This document shows positions 1-6,251 of a stretch of DNA of 8,845 bases, piece by piece (the stretch's first letter is position 1; every line of letters begins with the position of its first letter). The notes beneath the pieces are model-generated. The model ran no database searches and had not been told where the DNA came from. It worked only from the letters and a program-made list of their open reading frames with translations. The stretch spans positions 1-8,845 of the forward strand of contig CAYYMX010000061.1 in the NCBI GenBank assembly GCA_964473045.1, in the 5' to 3' direction. This stretch comes from CAYYMX01 sp964473045. GTDB lineage: Bacteria > Pseudomonadota > Alphaproteobacteria > Methylaequorales > Methylaequoraceae. Made by a program: the position numbers and the translations under genes.

Positions 1-154
1 CATTCTGACATATTGATTGATTTTTATTTCTAAGGTTTTTTGCTTCTGTACCTTTAAAAAATAAAAAGATAATTAAAAGAAGAAATGATGTATTATATTT
101 GTTTAGTGTTATTTTTAAGAACATAAGCGGTAAATTTTTAGGAAATATAAATCA
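1..154. other. upstream region without a supported gene
   Basis: This AT-rich stretch precedes the hydrolase gene. On the + strand, frame 1 is open for only ten codons before a TAA at 31-33, so it could be the tail of a gene that started outside the window. On the - strand an ATG at 11-9 would begin Met-Ser-Glu and run off the left edge, so it could equally be the start of a divergent gene. Neither is long enough to judge. A short TATTAT at 91-96 resembles a -10 box, but no convincing -35 box precedes it. Confidence 0.5.
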
Positions 155-1048
155 TTGAGAATTATTAATTTTTTATTTTTTTTGTCAATTAATTTTTTTA
201 ATTCACAAGAAATATTTTCTAACGAAGGGCTCAAATTTAGTCCGTCTGGTAAATTGATTTCCATAGGGAGTCACAAACTTCATTTTTATTGTACAGGAAG
301 TGGAAAAAAAACATTTATTTTGGAAGCGGGTCTTGGAGGAAATCATTTAGACTGGTCAAAACTTCAACCTATGTTAAGTAAAAAATTTAAGGTATGTAGT
401 TATGATAGAACTGGTTATGGATGGTCAGAAAGAGGACCAAAACCCAGAGATTTAGAAACAATATCAAATGAACTGTCAATGGCTATCAATCTTTTATCTT
501 TGTCAAAACCAATAATCATTGTTGGCCATTCTTTTGGGGGATTGATAGCAATGGTAACTAAAGAGAAGTTTTCAAAATTGATAGATGGCATTGTGTTATT
601 AGATTCAATGCATCCGAACCAGTACCAAAAGTTCAAAGAAAATAGTATTGATGTACCAATTGAACCAACCAGAGCTATTATATACTCTAGTCCAGATGTA
701 TTAACTTACGAGATACCTCTTGAAAATAAAAAAGAAGCCTATTATTTGGCTAAAACTGAAAAAACAAGATCATTCATGTATAACGAAATGAGAAATATGG
801 AAAAATCTTTAAAGCAAGTTAATTTGACAAAAAAAGGGAAAACATTAGTTTTAACTCATTCTAGAAGAGATTGGGATTCACATTCTACGGATGGTAAAAT
901 GGAAGATATTTGGTACGAATTACAAAGTGAACTTGCTAAGAAGTTGCAAGCAGATTTAATAATTGTCCCAAATGCTGGTCATCAGATGCAACTAGAAAAT
1001 TTTGAATTTATATATAAAAAAATATTAGAATTTTCTGAAAAATTTTAA
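155..1048 (+). CDS. secreted alpha/beta hydrolase
   Basis: This is a 297-residue alpha/beta-hydrolase-fold enzyme, probably an esterase or lipase-like hydrolase; the substrate cannot be told. Residues 1-17 form a hydrophobic, Phe-rich signal peptide, so it probably acts in the periplasm. The oxyanion-hole loop EAGLGG is at 57-62. The conserved Tyr-Asp-Arg-x-Gly-x-Gly-x-Ser block is at about 83-91. The nucleophile elbow GHSFGG at 124-129 places the serine at 126. The catalytic histidine is probably His276 in AGHQMQ. The acid is likely an Asp in the loop after the strand at 230-235 (Asp239, 241 or 246); I cannot decide which. The start is TTG, the only usual start codon after an in-frame TAA at 131-133, with AGGA at 140-143 as a plausible ribosome site about 11 bases upstream. 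The gene converges on the leftward block with a one-base gap between the stop codons. Confidence 0.88.
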   Translation: MRIINFLFFLSINFFNSQEIFSNEGLKFSPSGKLISIGSHKLHFYCTGSGKKTFILEAGLGGNHLDWSKLQPMLSKKFKVCSYDRTGYGWSERGPKPRDLETISNELSMAINLLSLSKPIIIVGHSFGGLIAMVTKEKFSKLIDGIVLLDSMHPNQYQKFKENSIDVPIEPTRAIIYSSPDVLTYEIPLENKKEAYYLAKTEKTRSFMYNEMRNMEKSLKQVNLTKKGKTLVLTHSRRDWDSHSTDGKMEDIWYELQSELAKKLQADLIIVPNAGHQMQLENFEFIYKKILEFSEKF

Positions 1049-1061
1049 TCTAATTAAATTT
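1040..1061. terminator. possible AT-only bidirectional terminator hairpin
   Basis: An inverted repeat covers both convergent stop codons: left arm 1040-1049, three-base loop, right arm 1053-1061, about nine A-T pairs with one bulged base. It sits exactly where two convergent transcripts end. It contains no G-C pairs and lacks a clear following U tract, so it would be weak as a classical Rho-independent terminator and may be chance in such AT-rich sequence. Confidence 0.22.
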
Positions 1062-2246
1062 GCACTTATTTTCATTTAAATCAAACCCTAAAGTATCTTC
1101 ATTATTTTCTTTATGAAGAAATTTTTTATTAGGCATTTTTTCAATTACGGCATTATGTGTTGAAAGAAGAATAGGTTGTCTAAGTTGGTTGTTCCACTTT
1201 CTAAAAGTTCCCGCCTTGCCTTTATACATATCAATTGCAAGAGATGGATTTTTTAGAATTTCAATAATTCCATTTTTTTTAAAATCTCTATCTATTTTTA
1301 GACTTTCAATTATTATCTTTATACTTGCCCATGCAGCCCAATCATTGTCATGCATACGCCTATTTTTTTCTTCCCATGATAGTTCAAAATCATTCTTCCT
1401 AAATCTTTTATTTAATTGGGGCCCACCATTTCTTTCCCAACTCCAATGCCATGCTCTTGGAGATAGTCCAGTATCTCCAATAATTGGTGTGGGATAAAAA
1501 GTTTTATAAGGAATTTGTCTGCGAAACTCACCAAAGTCGTCAAAAACAACAATAGTATCGTATTTACTTCCTTTAGTTAATAATTTAAGATTATTATTTT
1601 TTCTTTCTGATGGGTTTTTTGACAATGTAAATTTTTTTTCATCAATAATCTTTAGTTTAAATTTTTTACTTGAATCAACAAAAGATAAGTATTTATTTTT
1701 GTCTCTTTCATTAGACCCATATAATATCATTACCTTCTTCCAATTTTTTGAAACAAGAAATTGAGCTATAGCATCAGTGTACATCTTATCTGATGGTATT
1801 ATATTAAATAAATTTTTTTTACAAAAATCCTGTCTGAATATATTTTTTGAATTTCTTGCATTGAAAAAGGCAGCATTACTAGGAAGATTCGGAATAATTT
1901 TTTCTAAAATTTTTTCGGGTAAATCTAAAATAAAGATTGATTCATTTTTTAGTGATTTCGATAAGGCAAAAAAACTTTCAGAATCTTCTATTAAGTGCTC
2001 TACCAGAATTAATCTAACGCCTAAGACATTTAATTTGATTTTATTTTCAGTGATTGCAGTTAATATAGCTCTATTTTGAGGATATTTCTTGCCTAAAATT
2101 ATTCCTGTATAACCCTTTTTTTCTTGGAAGTCATTGTCATGAATTAATCTTATTAGGTTTATATTCACTTTTTTTAGTTTTTCTTTGGCAAAACAGTTAG
2201 AAAAAATTGCTATGAATGTAAGAAAAATAGAAAAAGCTAATTTCAT
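1050..2246 (-). CDS. periplasmic ABC substrate-binding protein, PQQ-dependent alcohol dehydrogenase system type
   Basis: This 398-residue periplasmic binding protein resembles the branched-chain amino acid receptor fold. It matches what I know of the family named 'ABC transporter substrate-binding protein, PQQ-dependent alcohol dehydrogenase system' (TIGR03863). Residues 1-20 are a signal peptide ending Cys-Phe-Ala. Family landmarks are the Arg-Gln-Asp-x-Cys segment at 138-142, the Trp-rich block AWHWSWERNGGPQLN at 265-279, RMHDNDWAAW at 297-306, NQLRQPILLSTHNAV at 353-367 and DTLGFD at 384-389. The ligand is unknown; the family is tied by context to alcohol oxidation by quinoproteins. The start is fixed by a TAATG junction: the stop of the upstream propeller gene and this ATG share base 2246, so translation is probably coupled. 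It is the last gene of the leftward block. No ABC ATPase or permease lies beside it. Confidence 0.85.
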   Translation of the reverse strand: MKLAFSIFLTFIAIFSNCFAKEKLKKVNINLIRLIHDNDFQEKKGYTGIILGKKYPQNRAILTAITENKIKLNVLGVRLILVEHLIEDSESFFALSKSLKNESIFILDLPEKILEKIIPNLPSNAAFFNARNSKNIFRQDFCKKNLFNIIPSDKMYTDAIAQFLVSKNWKKVMILYGSNERDKNKYLSFVDSSKKFKLKIIDEKKFTLSKNPSERKNNNLKLLTKGSKYDTIVVFDDFGEFRRQIPYKTFYPTPIIGDTGLSPRAWHWSWERNGGPQLNKRFRKNDFELSWEEKNRRMHDNDWAAWASIKIIIESLKIDRDFKKNGIIEILKNPSLAIDMYKGKAGTFRKWNNQLRQPILLSTHNAVIEKMPNKKFLHKENNEDTLGFDLNENKCKFN

Positions 2247-3214
2247 TATTCTACTATCAAAATTGCATATGGAGAAGATCCAACTTTAACAGATCTTAAA
2301 ACTCTATTTTTTTTTGTGTCGATTATTGAAATATCATCTGACATGCCATTTGCTACATAAACAAAATTGTCGTCTTTACTTATGGCCATTCCCCAAGGTC
2401 TTTTGCCTACTAAGATATAATCAAGTATTTTGCCTGATGATAACTCAAAGATTGCTACTCGATTTGCAATTCCTAAAGCAACATAACCAAGGCTATTTTT
2501 ATTATTTAATATAACATCTACAGGTGTAATTTCTTCTTTTTTAAATCCTTTGGGTAGAAAAATTATTGTATCTATAACCTCAAAACTTTCTGTGTTGATT
2601 ACATTTACAATACTTCCAAGTTCAGCTGAAACAAAAAGTTTTTTTTCATCATTTGATAAAGCAAATCTCCTTGGTCTTCTGTCAACAGTGATATTTGCAT
2701 CTATTTTGTTAGTTTGAAGATTTATTACGTGAACAATATCTGCCACTTCAGAGGCAACGAAAGCAAATTTGCCATCCTTAGTTATTTGGACACCCTCGGG
2801 TTCTTCCCCAGTATTAAATTCTGAGATTAACTCGCCTTTTTCCCAATCCCAAACCGTCGTGGTTGCATCATCTTCATTGGAGACAACAAGTAATTTTCCA
2901 TTTGGGTGTAAATCAAATGTTTCAGGTGAAAGAACGTTTCTTACCCTTCCTACTACTTCTAAACTGTTAGTATCATAAATTAAGATTAAATCATCGTCAG
3001 CACATCCAACAAAAAATTTTTTTTTTTGTAGGGAAAAATGCATTCCTCTTGGTCTTCCACATGTGCCAATTTCACTAATTAAATCACCATTCTTAGATAG
3101 TATAGTTAAAGTATTACTTCTTTCATTTGAAACAATAACTTTTTCTATTGCTAAAATATCCAAACTTAAGATTAGAAGGAAAAAGAATATTGCTAAATTT
3201 AATTTTTTTTTCAT
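2246..3214 (-). CDS. PQQ-dependent catabolism-associated seven-bladed beta-propeller protein (YVTN family)
   Basis: This is a secreted beta-propeller of 322 residues. Seven YVTN-like repeats of about 41 residues begin near 25, 65, 108, 151, 192, 243 and 285. Each has a hydrophobic strand, a Ser/Ala-x-x-x-Asp-type turn and a second strand ending in Ile/Trp-Asp or similar; the longest linker is between blades five and six. It fits the family called 'PQQ-dependent catabolism-associated beta-propeller protein' (TIGR03866), whose biochemical role is not established. The start chosen is the ATG at 3214-3212, because it opens directly into a signal peptide (Met-Lys-Lys-Lys, then a Leu/Phe-rich core, ending Ile-Leu-Ala at 22). 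The frame stays open to a TTG at 3280 whose TTGA overlaps the moaB stop. That start would bury the signal peptide behind 22 extra residues, so it is less likely. The downstream binding-protein gene overlaps it by one base. Confidence 0.86.
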   Translation of the reverse strand: MKKKLNLAIFFFLLILSLDILAIEKVIVSNERSNTLTILSKNGDLISEIGTCGRPRGMHFSLQKKKFFVGCADDDLILIYDTNSLEVVGRVRNVLSPETFDLHPNGKLLVVSNEDDATTTVWDWEKGELISEFNTGEEPEGVQITKDGKFAFVASEVADIVHVINLQTNKIDANITVDRRPRRFALSNDEKKLFVSAELGSIVNVINTESFEVIDTIIFLPKGFKKEEITPVDVILNNKNSLGYVALGIANRVAIFELSSGKILDYILVGKRPWGMAISKDDNFVYVANGMSDDISIIDTKKNRVLRSVKVGSSPYAILIVE

Positions 3215-3276
3215 AAGTAAAATAAATTTTCCATTTTTTACAACTATAATTTTAACATTAAAAAAATAGAAAGTTT

Positions 3277-3816
3277 TCAAGTAGTATTTTTTTCGTTTTC
3301 ACAAAGTCTTGGAATTAGTTCAACTAGATTACAAGGTTTCGTTCGAGAATCTAGTTGAAATTTTAAAATTTTATCCCAGGCATCTTTGCAAGCATTTGGA
3401 GAACCAGGAAGTGAAAAAACAAATTTATTTTTTGCTAACCCGGCGATTGCTCTCGATTGCAATGAAGAAGTGCCAATTTTTTTGAAACTTATATACCTGA
3501 ATATTTCGCCGAAGCCAGGAATCTCTTTTGTTATAACTTTTTTTACCACTTCTGGTGTTGAATCCCGTCCAGTTAGACCAGTTCCTCCTGTTAGTATAAT
3601 TACATCGCATTTTTCATTTTTAAGAGAAGATTTTAAATTTTTCAGAATTTTTTTAGGGTCATCTTCTATAATTTTTTTTTCTATCACCTTGTGACCGTAA
3701 TCAATAATTCTTGATTTTAAAACAATACCAGATTTGTCAGATGTTTCAGTTCTCGAATCTGAAACAATAAAAATTGAAATATTTAAACTTATAAAAGCTG
3801 TTTTTTTTGTAACCAT
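3277..3816 (-). CDS. moaB: molybdenum cofactor biosynthesis protein MoaB
   Basis: This 179-residue protein of the MoaB/MogA fold acts in the cytosol in molybdenum cofactor synthesis. Proteins of this fold adenylylate molybdopterin before metal insertion, though the exact role of bacterial MoaB is less clear than that of MogA. Visible motifs are Ser-Asp-Ser-Arg at 19-22 with the following Thr-x-x-Asp-x-Ser-Gly, the molybdopterin-binding loop TGGTGLTGRD at 76-85, GFGEIFR at 101-107, SSLQSRAIAG at 117-126, SLPGSPNAC at 135-143 and the MoaB-typical tail LDSRTKPCNLVELIPRL at 155-171. Length is usual for the family. The ATG lies three bases after the stop of the uracil-DNA glycosylase gene, so the two are almost certainly co-transcribed. 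A molybdoenzyme should exist elsewhere in the genome. Confidence 0.92.
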   Translation of the reverse strand: MVTKKTAFISLNISIFIVSDSRTETSDKSGIVLKSRIIDYGHKVIEKKIIEDDPKKILKNLKSSLKNEKCDVIILTGGTGLTGRDSTPEVVKKVITKEIPGFGEIFRYISFKKIGTSSLQSRAIAGLAKNKFVFSLPGSPNACKDAWDKILKFQLDSRTKPCNLVELIPRLCENEKNTT

Positions 3817-3819
3817 ATT

Positions 3820-4551
3820 TTAAAAACCAATATTTTCGCGAATTAAAAAATTATGTATTTCTAATAAATCATCCCAGACTCTTTTTTTTTCAATAGGGTT
3901 TCTCAATAAATAAGCAGGGTGAAAAATTGTTCTTGCTGGAATATCAATACTATTTTCTTCATCAATATATCTATGAGTATCTACTCTTAATTTTGCAATT
4001 CCTTCTGTTCTTTCAAGTATAGCTTTTGATGAAACTCCACCCAAAAGAATTAAAACACTAGGATTAATTATTTTAATGTGTAACTTTGTTATTGGTAAAC
4101 AAATTTTTATTTCTTGGTTGGTTGGGATTCGATTTCCAGGAGGACGCCAAAAAACGAGGTTTGTAACATAAAAATTTTTTTTTCTATCTAAACTAATAAA
4201 TTTTAACATCTTGTCTAAAAGACGTCCTGCCTTTCCAACAAAGGGTTTGCCTTGCCTATCTTCTTCGGCACCAGGGGCTTCCCCAATTAACATGATCTTA
4301 GAATTATTATTTCCATCTGAAAAAACTGAATTTGTAGCTATATCTTTTAAGTTGCAATTTAACGACTTAATTTTTTTTAGTAATTTATCTAATTCCTCAT
4401 TCTTTGAAGAAATTTTAGGATGTGAACTCTCGACTTTCAATTTAGGATTGCCTATTAGTTGTTCAGAAATTCTAGGAGATTTAGAAATACAAGTTGAAAT
4501 TTCTAAAGATTCGTAAAAACTAATATAAGACTTTATGTTTTTAACTTTCAT
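3820..4551 (-). CDS. family 4 uracil-DNA glycosylase
   Basis: This 243-residue enzyme excises uracil from DNA arising by cytosine deamination or dUMP misincorporation, the first step of base excision repair. Motifs seen are the uracil-pocket motif GEAPGAEEDRQGKPFVG at 90-106, NLVFWRPPGNR at 131-141, and HPAYLLRNP at 211-219 near the C-terminus. The first ~55 residues are variable and low in complexity. An oddity is that only three cysteines are present (21, 66, 151). Well-studied family 4 enzymes use four for a 4Fe-4S cluster, including an N-terminal Cys-x-x-Cys; here the matching place reads Ser-Leu-Asn-Cys-Asn-Leu. I recall other alphaproteobacterial members lacking part of this set, so cluster loss may be lineage-wide. 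This is the first gene of the leftward block, with its start 53 bases from the divergent ETF-QO gene. Confidence 0.9.
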   Translation of the reverse strand: MKVKNIKSYISFYESLEISTCISKSPRISEQLIGNPKLKVESSHPKISSKNEELDKLLKKIKSLNCNLKDIATNSVFSDGNNNSKIMLIGEAPGAEEDRQGKPFVGKAGRLLDKMLKFISLDRKKNFYVTNLVFWRPPGNRIPTNQEIKICLPITKLHIKIINPSVLILLGGVSSKAILERTEGIAKLRVDTHRYIDEENSIDIPARTIFHPAYLLRNPIEKKRVWDDLLEIHNFLIRENIGF

Positions 4552-4578
4552 TAATATATATTATTAGTTTATTATAGT
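4551..4578 (+). promoter_or_regulatory. candidate weak promoter for the rightward block
   Basis: TATAGT at 4573-4578 could be a -10 box, with TTAATA at 4551-4556 (four of six) as a -35 box at 16-base spacing. The -10 overlaps that of the leftward promoter, so the two directions might compete. Support is only weak similarity and position. Confidence 0.28.
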
Positions 4579-4599
4579 TATTTGTAGATAAAGTTTAAA
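4571..4599 (-). promoter_or_regulatory. candidate sigma70 promoter for the leftward block
   Basis: On the minus strand a perfect TATAAT lies at 4576-4571. A TTTAAA (four of six matches to TTGACA) lies at 4599-4594, with a 17-base spacer. Transcription would begin near 4564, leaving a leader of about 13 bases before the ATG at 4551. No Shine-Dalgarno sequence is seen before that ATG. The site lies in the only divergent intergenic gap, where a promoter is required, but such boxes are frequent by chance in AT-rich DNA. Confidence 0.45.
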
Positions 4600-4604
4600 A
4601 GAAA

Positions 4605-6251
4605 ATGAATACCAATCGAGAAAAAATGAATTATGATTTAGTTATTGTAGGTGCAGGCCCATCTGGTTTGTCCGCAGCAATAAAGTTTAAAGAACTATGC
4701 AAAAAAAATAATCAGAATTTTAGTGTTTGTTTGGTTGAAAAAGGATCTGAAGTTGGCTCACATATTCTTTCAGGGGCAATCCTTGAGCCAACGGCTCTTA
4801 ACGAACTTGTAGGAGATTGGAAAGATGATGGTGACTGTCCAGTTAAAACTAGTGTGAAAGAAGAGTCATTTAAATTCTTTACTGAGAAAAGTTCATACAC
4901 CATTCCAAGTTTTTTTGTTCCTAAAGTAATGCATAATAAAGGGAATTACATAATTTCTCTAGGAAATTTTTGCAAGTGGTTGTCCAAAAAAGCAGAAATC
5001 TTAGGGGTTGAGATTTACCCTGGTTTTTCAGCTTCCGAGATTATAATGAACGAAGAAAAATTAGTTGGAATAGCAACTGGTGATTTGGGATTAGGTAAAG
5101 ATGGTCAGCCTGAAGAAAATTTTCAAGCAGGGATAGAGATTTATTCAAAATATATTTTGTTTGCTGAAGGTTGTCGTGGGCATCTTGGTAAAGAAATAAT
5201 GACAAAATTTAATCTTAGAAAAGATGTGCAACATCAAACTTATGGTATAGGTTTAAAAGAATTATGGGAAATTAATCCAGAGAAATCTAATCCTGGAGAA
5301 GTTTTGCATACTGTCGGTTGGCCATTAGATGTAGAAACATATGGGGGATCATTTCTTTATCATTTGTCTAAAAACCTAATTGCGGTTGGGTTTGTAATTG
5401 GTTTGGATTATAAGAATCCATATTTATCACCCTATGAAGAGTTTCAGAGGTTTAAAACTCATCCAAAGATTAGGAGTGTTTTTGAAAATGGGAGAAGAAT
5501 CTCATATGGTGCTAGGGCATTGAACGAAGGCGGTTGGCAGTCACTGCCTAAGTTATCATTTTTAGGAGGAGCAATTATTGGATGTGATGCAGGAACTTTA
5601 AATACGCCAAAAATTAAAGGCACTCATACTGCTATGAAATCGGGCATAATAGCAGCAGAAGAAGTTTTTGAAGAATTAAAAAATGGAAGAAAAAACACTG
5701 AGCTTTTGAATTTTCAGAATAAATTTAATAACTCTTGGGCGGGAAAAGAATTAAAATCTGCTAGGAATGTTAGACCATCATTCAAGTATGGATTAAAAAT
5801 TGGCATGTTTTTGTCTGGTCTTGATCAAATTTTTTTAAGAGGCAATGCACCGTGGACTCTTAAACATTCGGAGCCAGACCATGAATCATTAAGGAAAAAA
5901 GAAGATTCACAAAAGATTCATTACCCAAAACCCGATGGGGTACTAACTTTTGATAGACTTACGAGTGTATCTTTTTCAGCAACGTATCACGAGGAAAATC
6001 AACCATGTCATTTAAAAATTCTAGATAAAAGTCTTCCAGTTCAAAATAATTATAAATTTTATGACTCACCTGAACAAAGATACTGTCCTGCTGGTGTTTA
6101 TGAAATAATTAATGACAATGACAATCCTCGTCTTCAGATAAATTCTCAAAACTGTATTCATTGCAAAACATGTGATATTAAAGACCCAAAACAGAATATT
6201 GTTTGGGTTTCACCAGAAGGGGGGGGTGGACCGAATTATACAAATATGTAA
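4605..6251 (+). CDS. electron transfer flavoprotein-ubiquinone oxidoreductase (ETF-QO)
   Basis: This 548-residue enzyme on the inner face of the cytoplasmic membrane takes electrons from reduced electron transfer flavoprotein and passes them through FAD and a 4Fe-4S cluster to ubiquinone. It links fatty acid, amino acid and methylated-amine dehydrogenases to respiration. The FAD-binding GAGPSG is at 16-21 with the acidic end of the second strand at Glu45. The SGAILEP segment near 57-63 and the ubiquinone-side region KIKGTHTAMKSG near 338-349 are typical. Cluster ligands are Cys494, 517, 520 and 523 (C-x22-C-x2-C-x2-C), and the protein ends with the expected Glu-Gly4-Pro-Asn-Tyr-x-x-Met. Length is full. 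The ATG at 4605 is preferred over the one at 4626, because the seven extra residues (ending Arg-Glu-Lys before Met-Asn-Tyr-Asp) fit the family's usual N-terminus. The two ETF subunits are not in the window. Confidence 0.96.
   Translation: MNTNREKMNYDLVIVGAGPSGLSAAIKFKELCKKNNQNFSVCLVEKGSEVGSHILSGAILEPTALNELVGDWKDDGDCPVKTSVKEESFKFFTEKSSYTIPSFFVPKVMHNKGNYIISLGNFCKWLSKKAEILGVEIYPGFSASEIIMNEEKLVGIATGDLGLGKDGQPEENFQAGIEIYSKYILFAEGCRGHLGKEIMTKFNLRKDVQHQTYGIGLKELWEINPEKSNPGEVLHTVGWPLDVETYGGSFLYHLSKNLIAVGFVIGLDYKNPYLSPYEEFQRFKTHPKIRSVFENGRRISYGARALNEGGWQSLPKLSFLGGAIIGCDAGTLNTPKIKGTHTAMKSGIIAAEEVFEELKNGRKNTELLNFQNKFNNSWAGKELKSARNVRPSFKYGLKIGMFLSGLDQIFLRGNAPWTLKHSEPDHESLRKKEDSQKIHYPKPDGVLTFDRLTSVSFSATYHEENQPCHLKILDKSLPVQNNYKFYDSPEQRYCPAGVYEIINDNDNPRLQINSQNCIHCKTCDIKDPKQNIVWVSPEGGGGPNYTNM
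6219..6226 (+). repeat. eight-G tract shared by the ETF-QO end and the TPR gene start
   Basis: There are eight consecutive G in otherwise AT-rich sequence. In the ETF-QO frame it codes for the conserved C-terminal glycine run. In the TPR frame its last G is the first base of the proposed GTG start, and the AGAAGG at its left edge serves as Shine-Dalgarno sequence about five bases away. The tract is a candidate for slippage: a shift here would join the ETF-QO frame to the TPR frame. Confidence 0.7.

Noticed and set aside
1..11. Possible minus-strand gene starting Met-Ser-Glu at base 11 and leaving the window
   Set aside because: Only three codons are visible and no clear ribosome site precedes it; it cannot be told from chance.
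85..126. A 13-codon ORF with two initial ATGs and an AAGAAG before it, possibly a leader peptide
   Set aside because: Such short ORFs are expected by chance in this AT-rich sequence. It has no regulatory codon run and no attenuator-like hairpin downstream.
1189..1497. Open frames on the strand opposite the binding-protein, propeller, moaB and glycosylase genes
   Set aside because: They lie wholly inside well-recognised genes and show only low-complexity, shadow-like translations.
3017..3027. 11-T run (11 A on the coding strand) within the beta-propeller gene as a frameshift site
   Set aside because: The frame is intact through the run and both flanks encode expected propeller strands, so no frameshift is indicated.
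3215..3280. N-terminal extension of the beta-propeller gene from a TTG overlapping the moaB stop
   Set aside because: It would place 22 residues ahead of a textbook signal peptide that starts at the ATG at 3214.
6172..6225. Earlier GTG (6172) and TTG (6199) starts for the TPR protein
   Set aside because: They would lengthen the overlap with ETF-QO, lack a ribosome site as good as that before 6226, and put polar residues ahead of the signal peptide.
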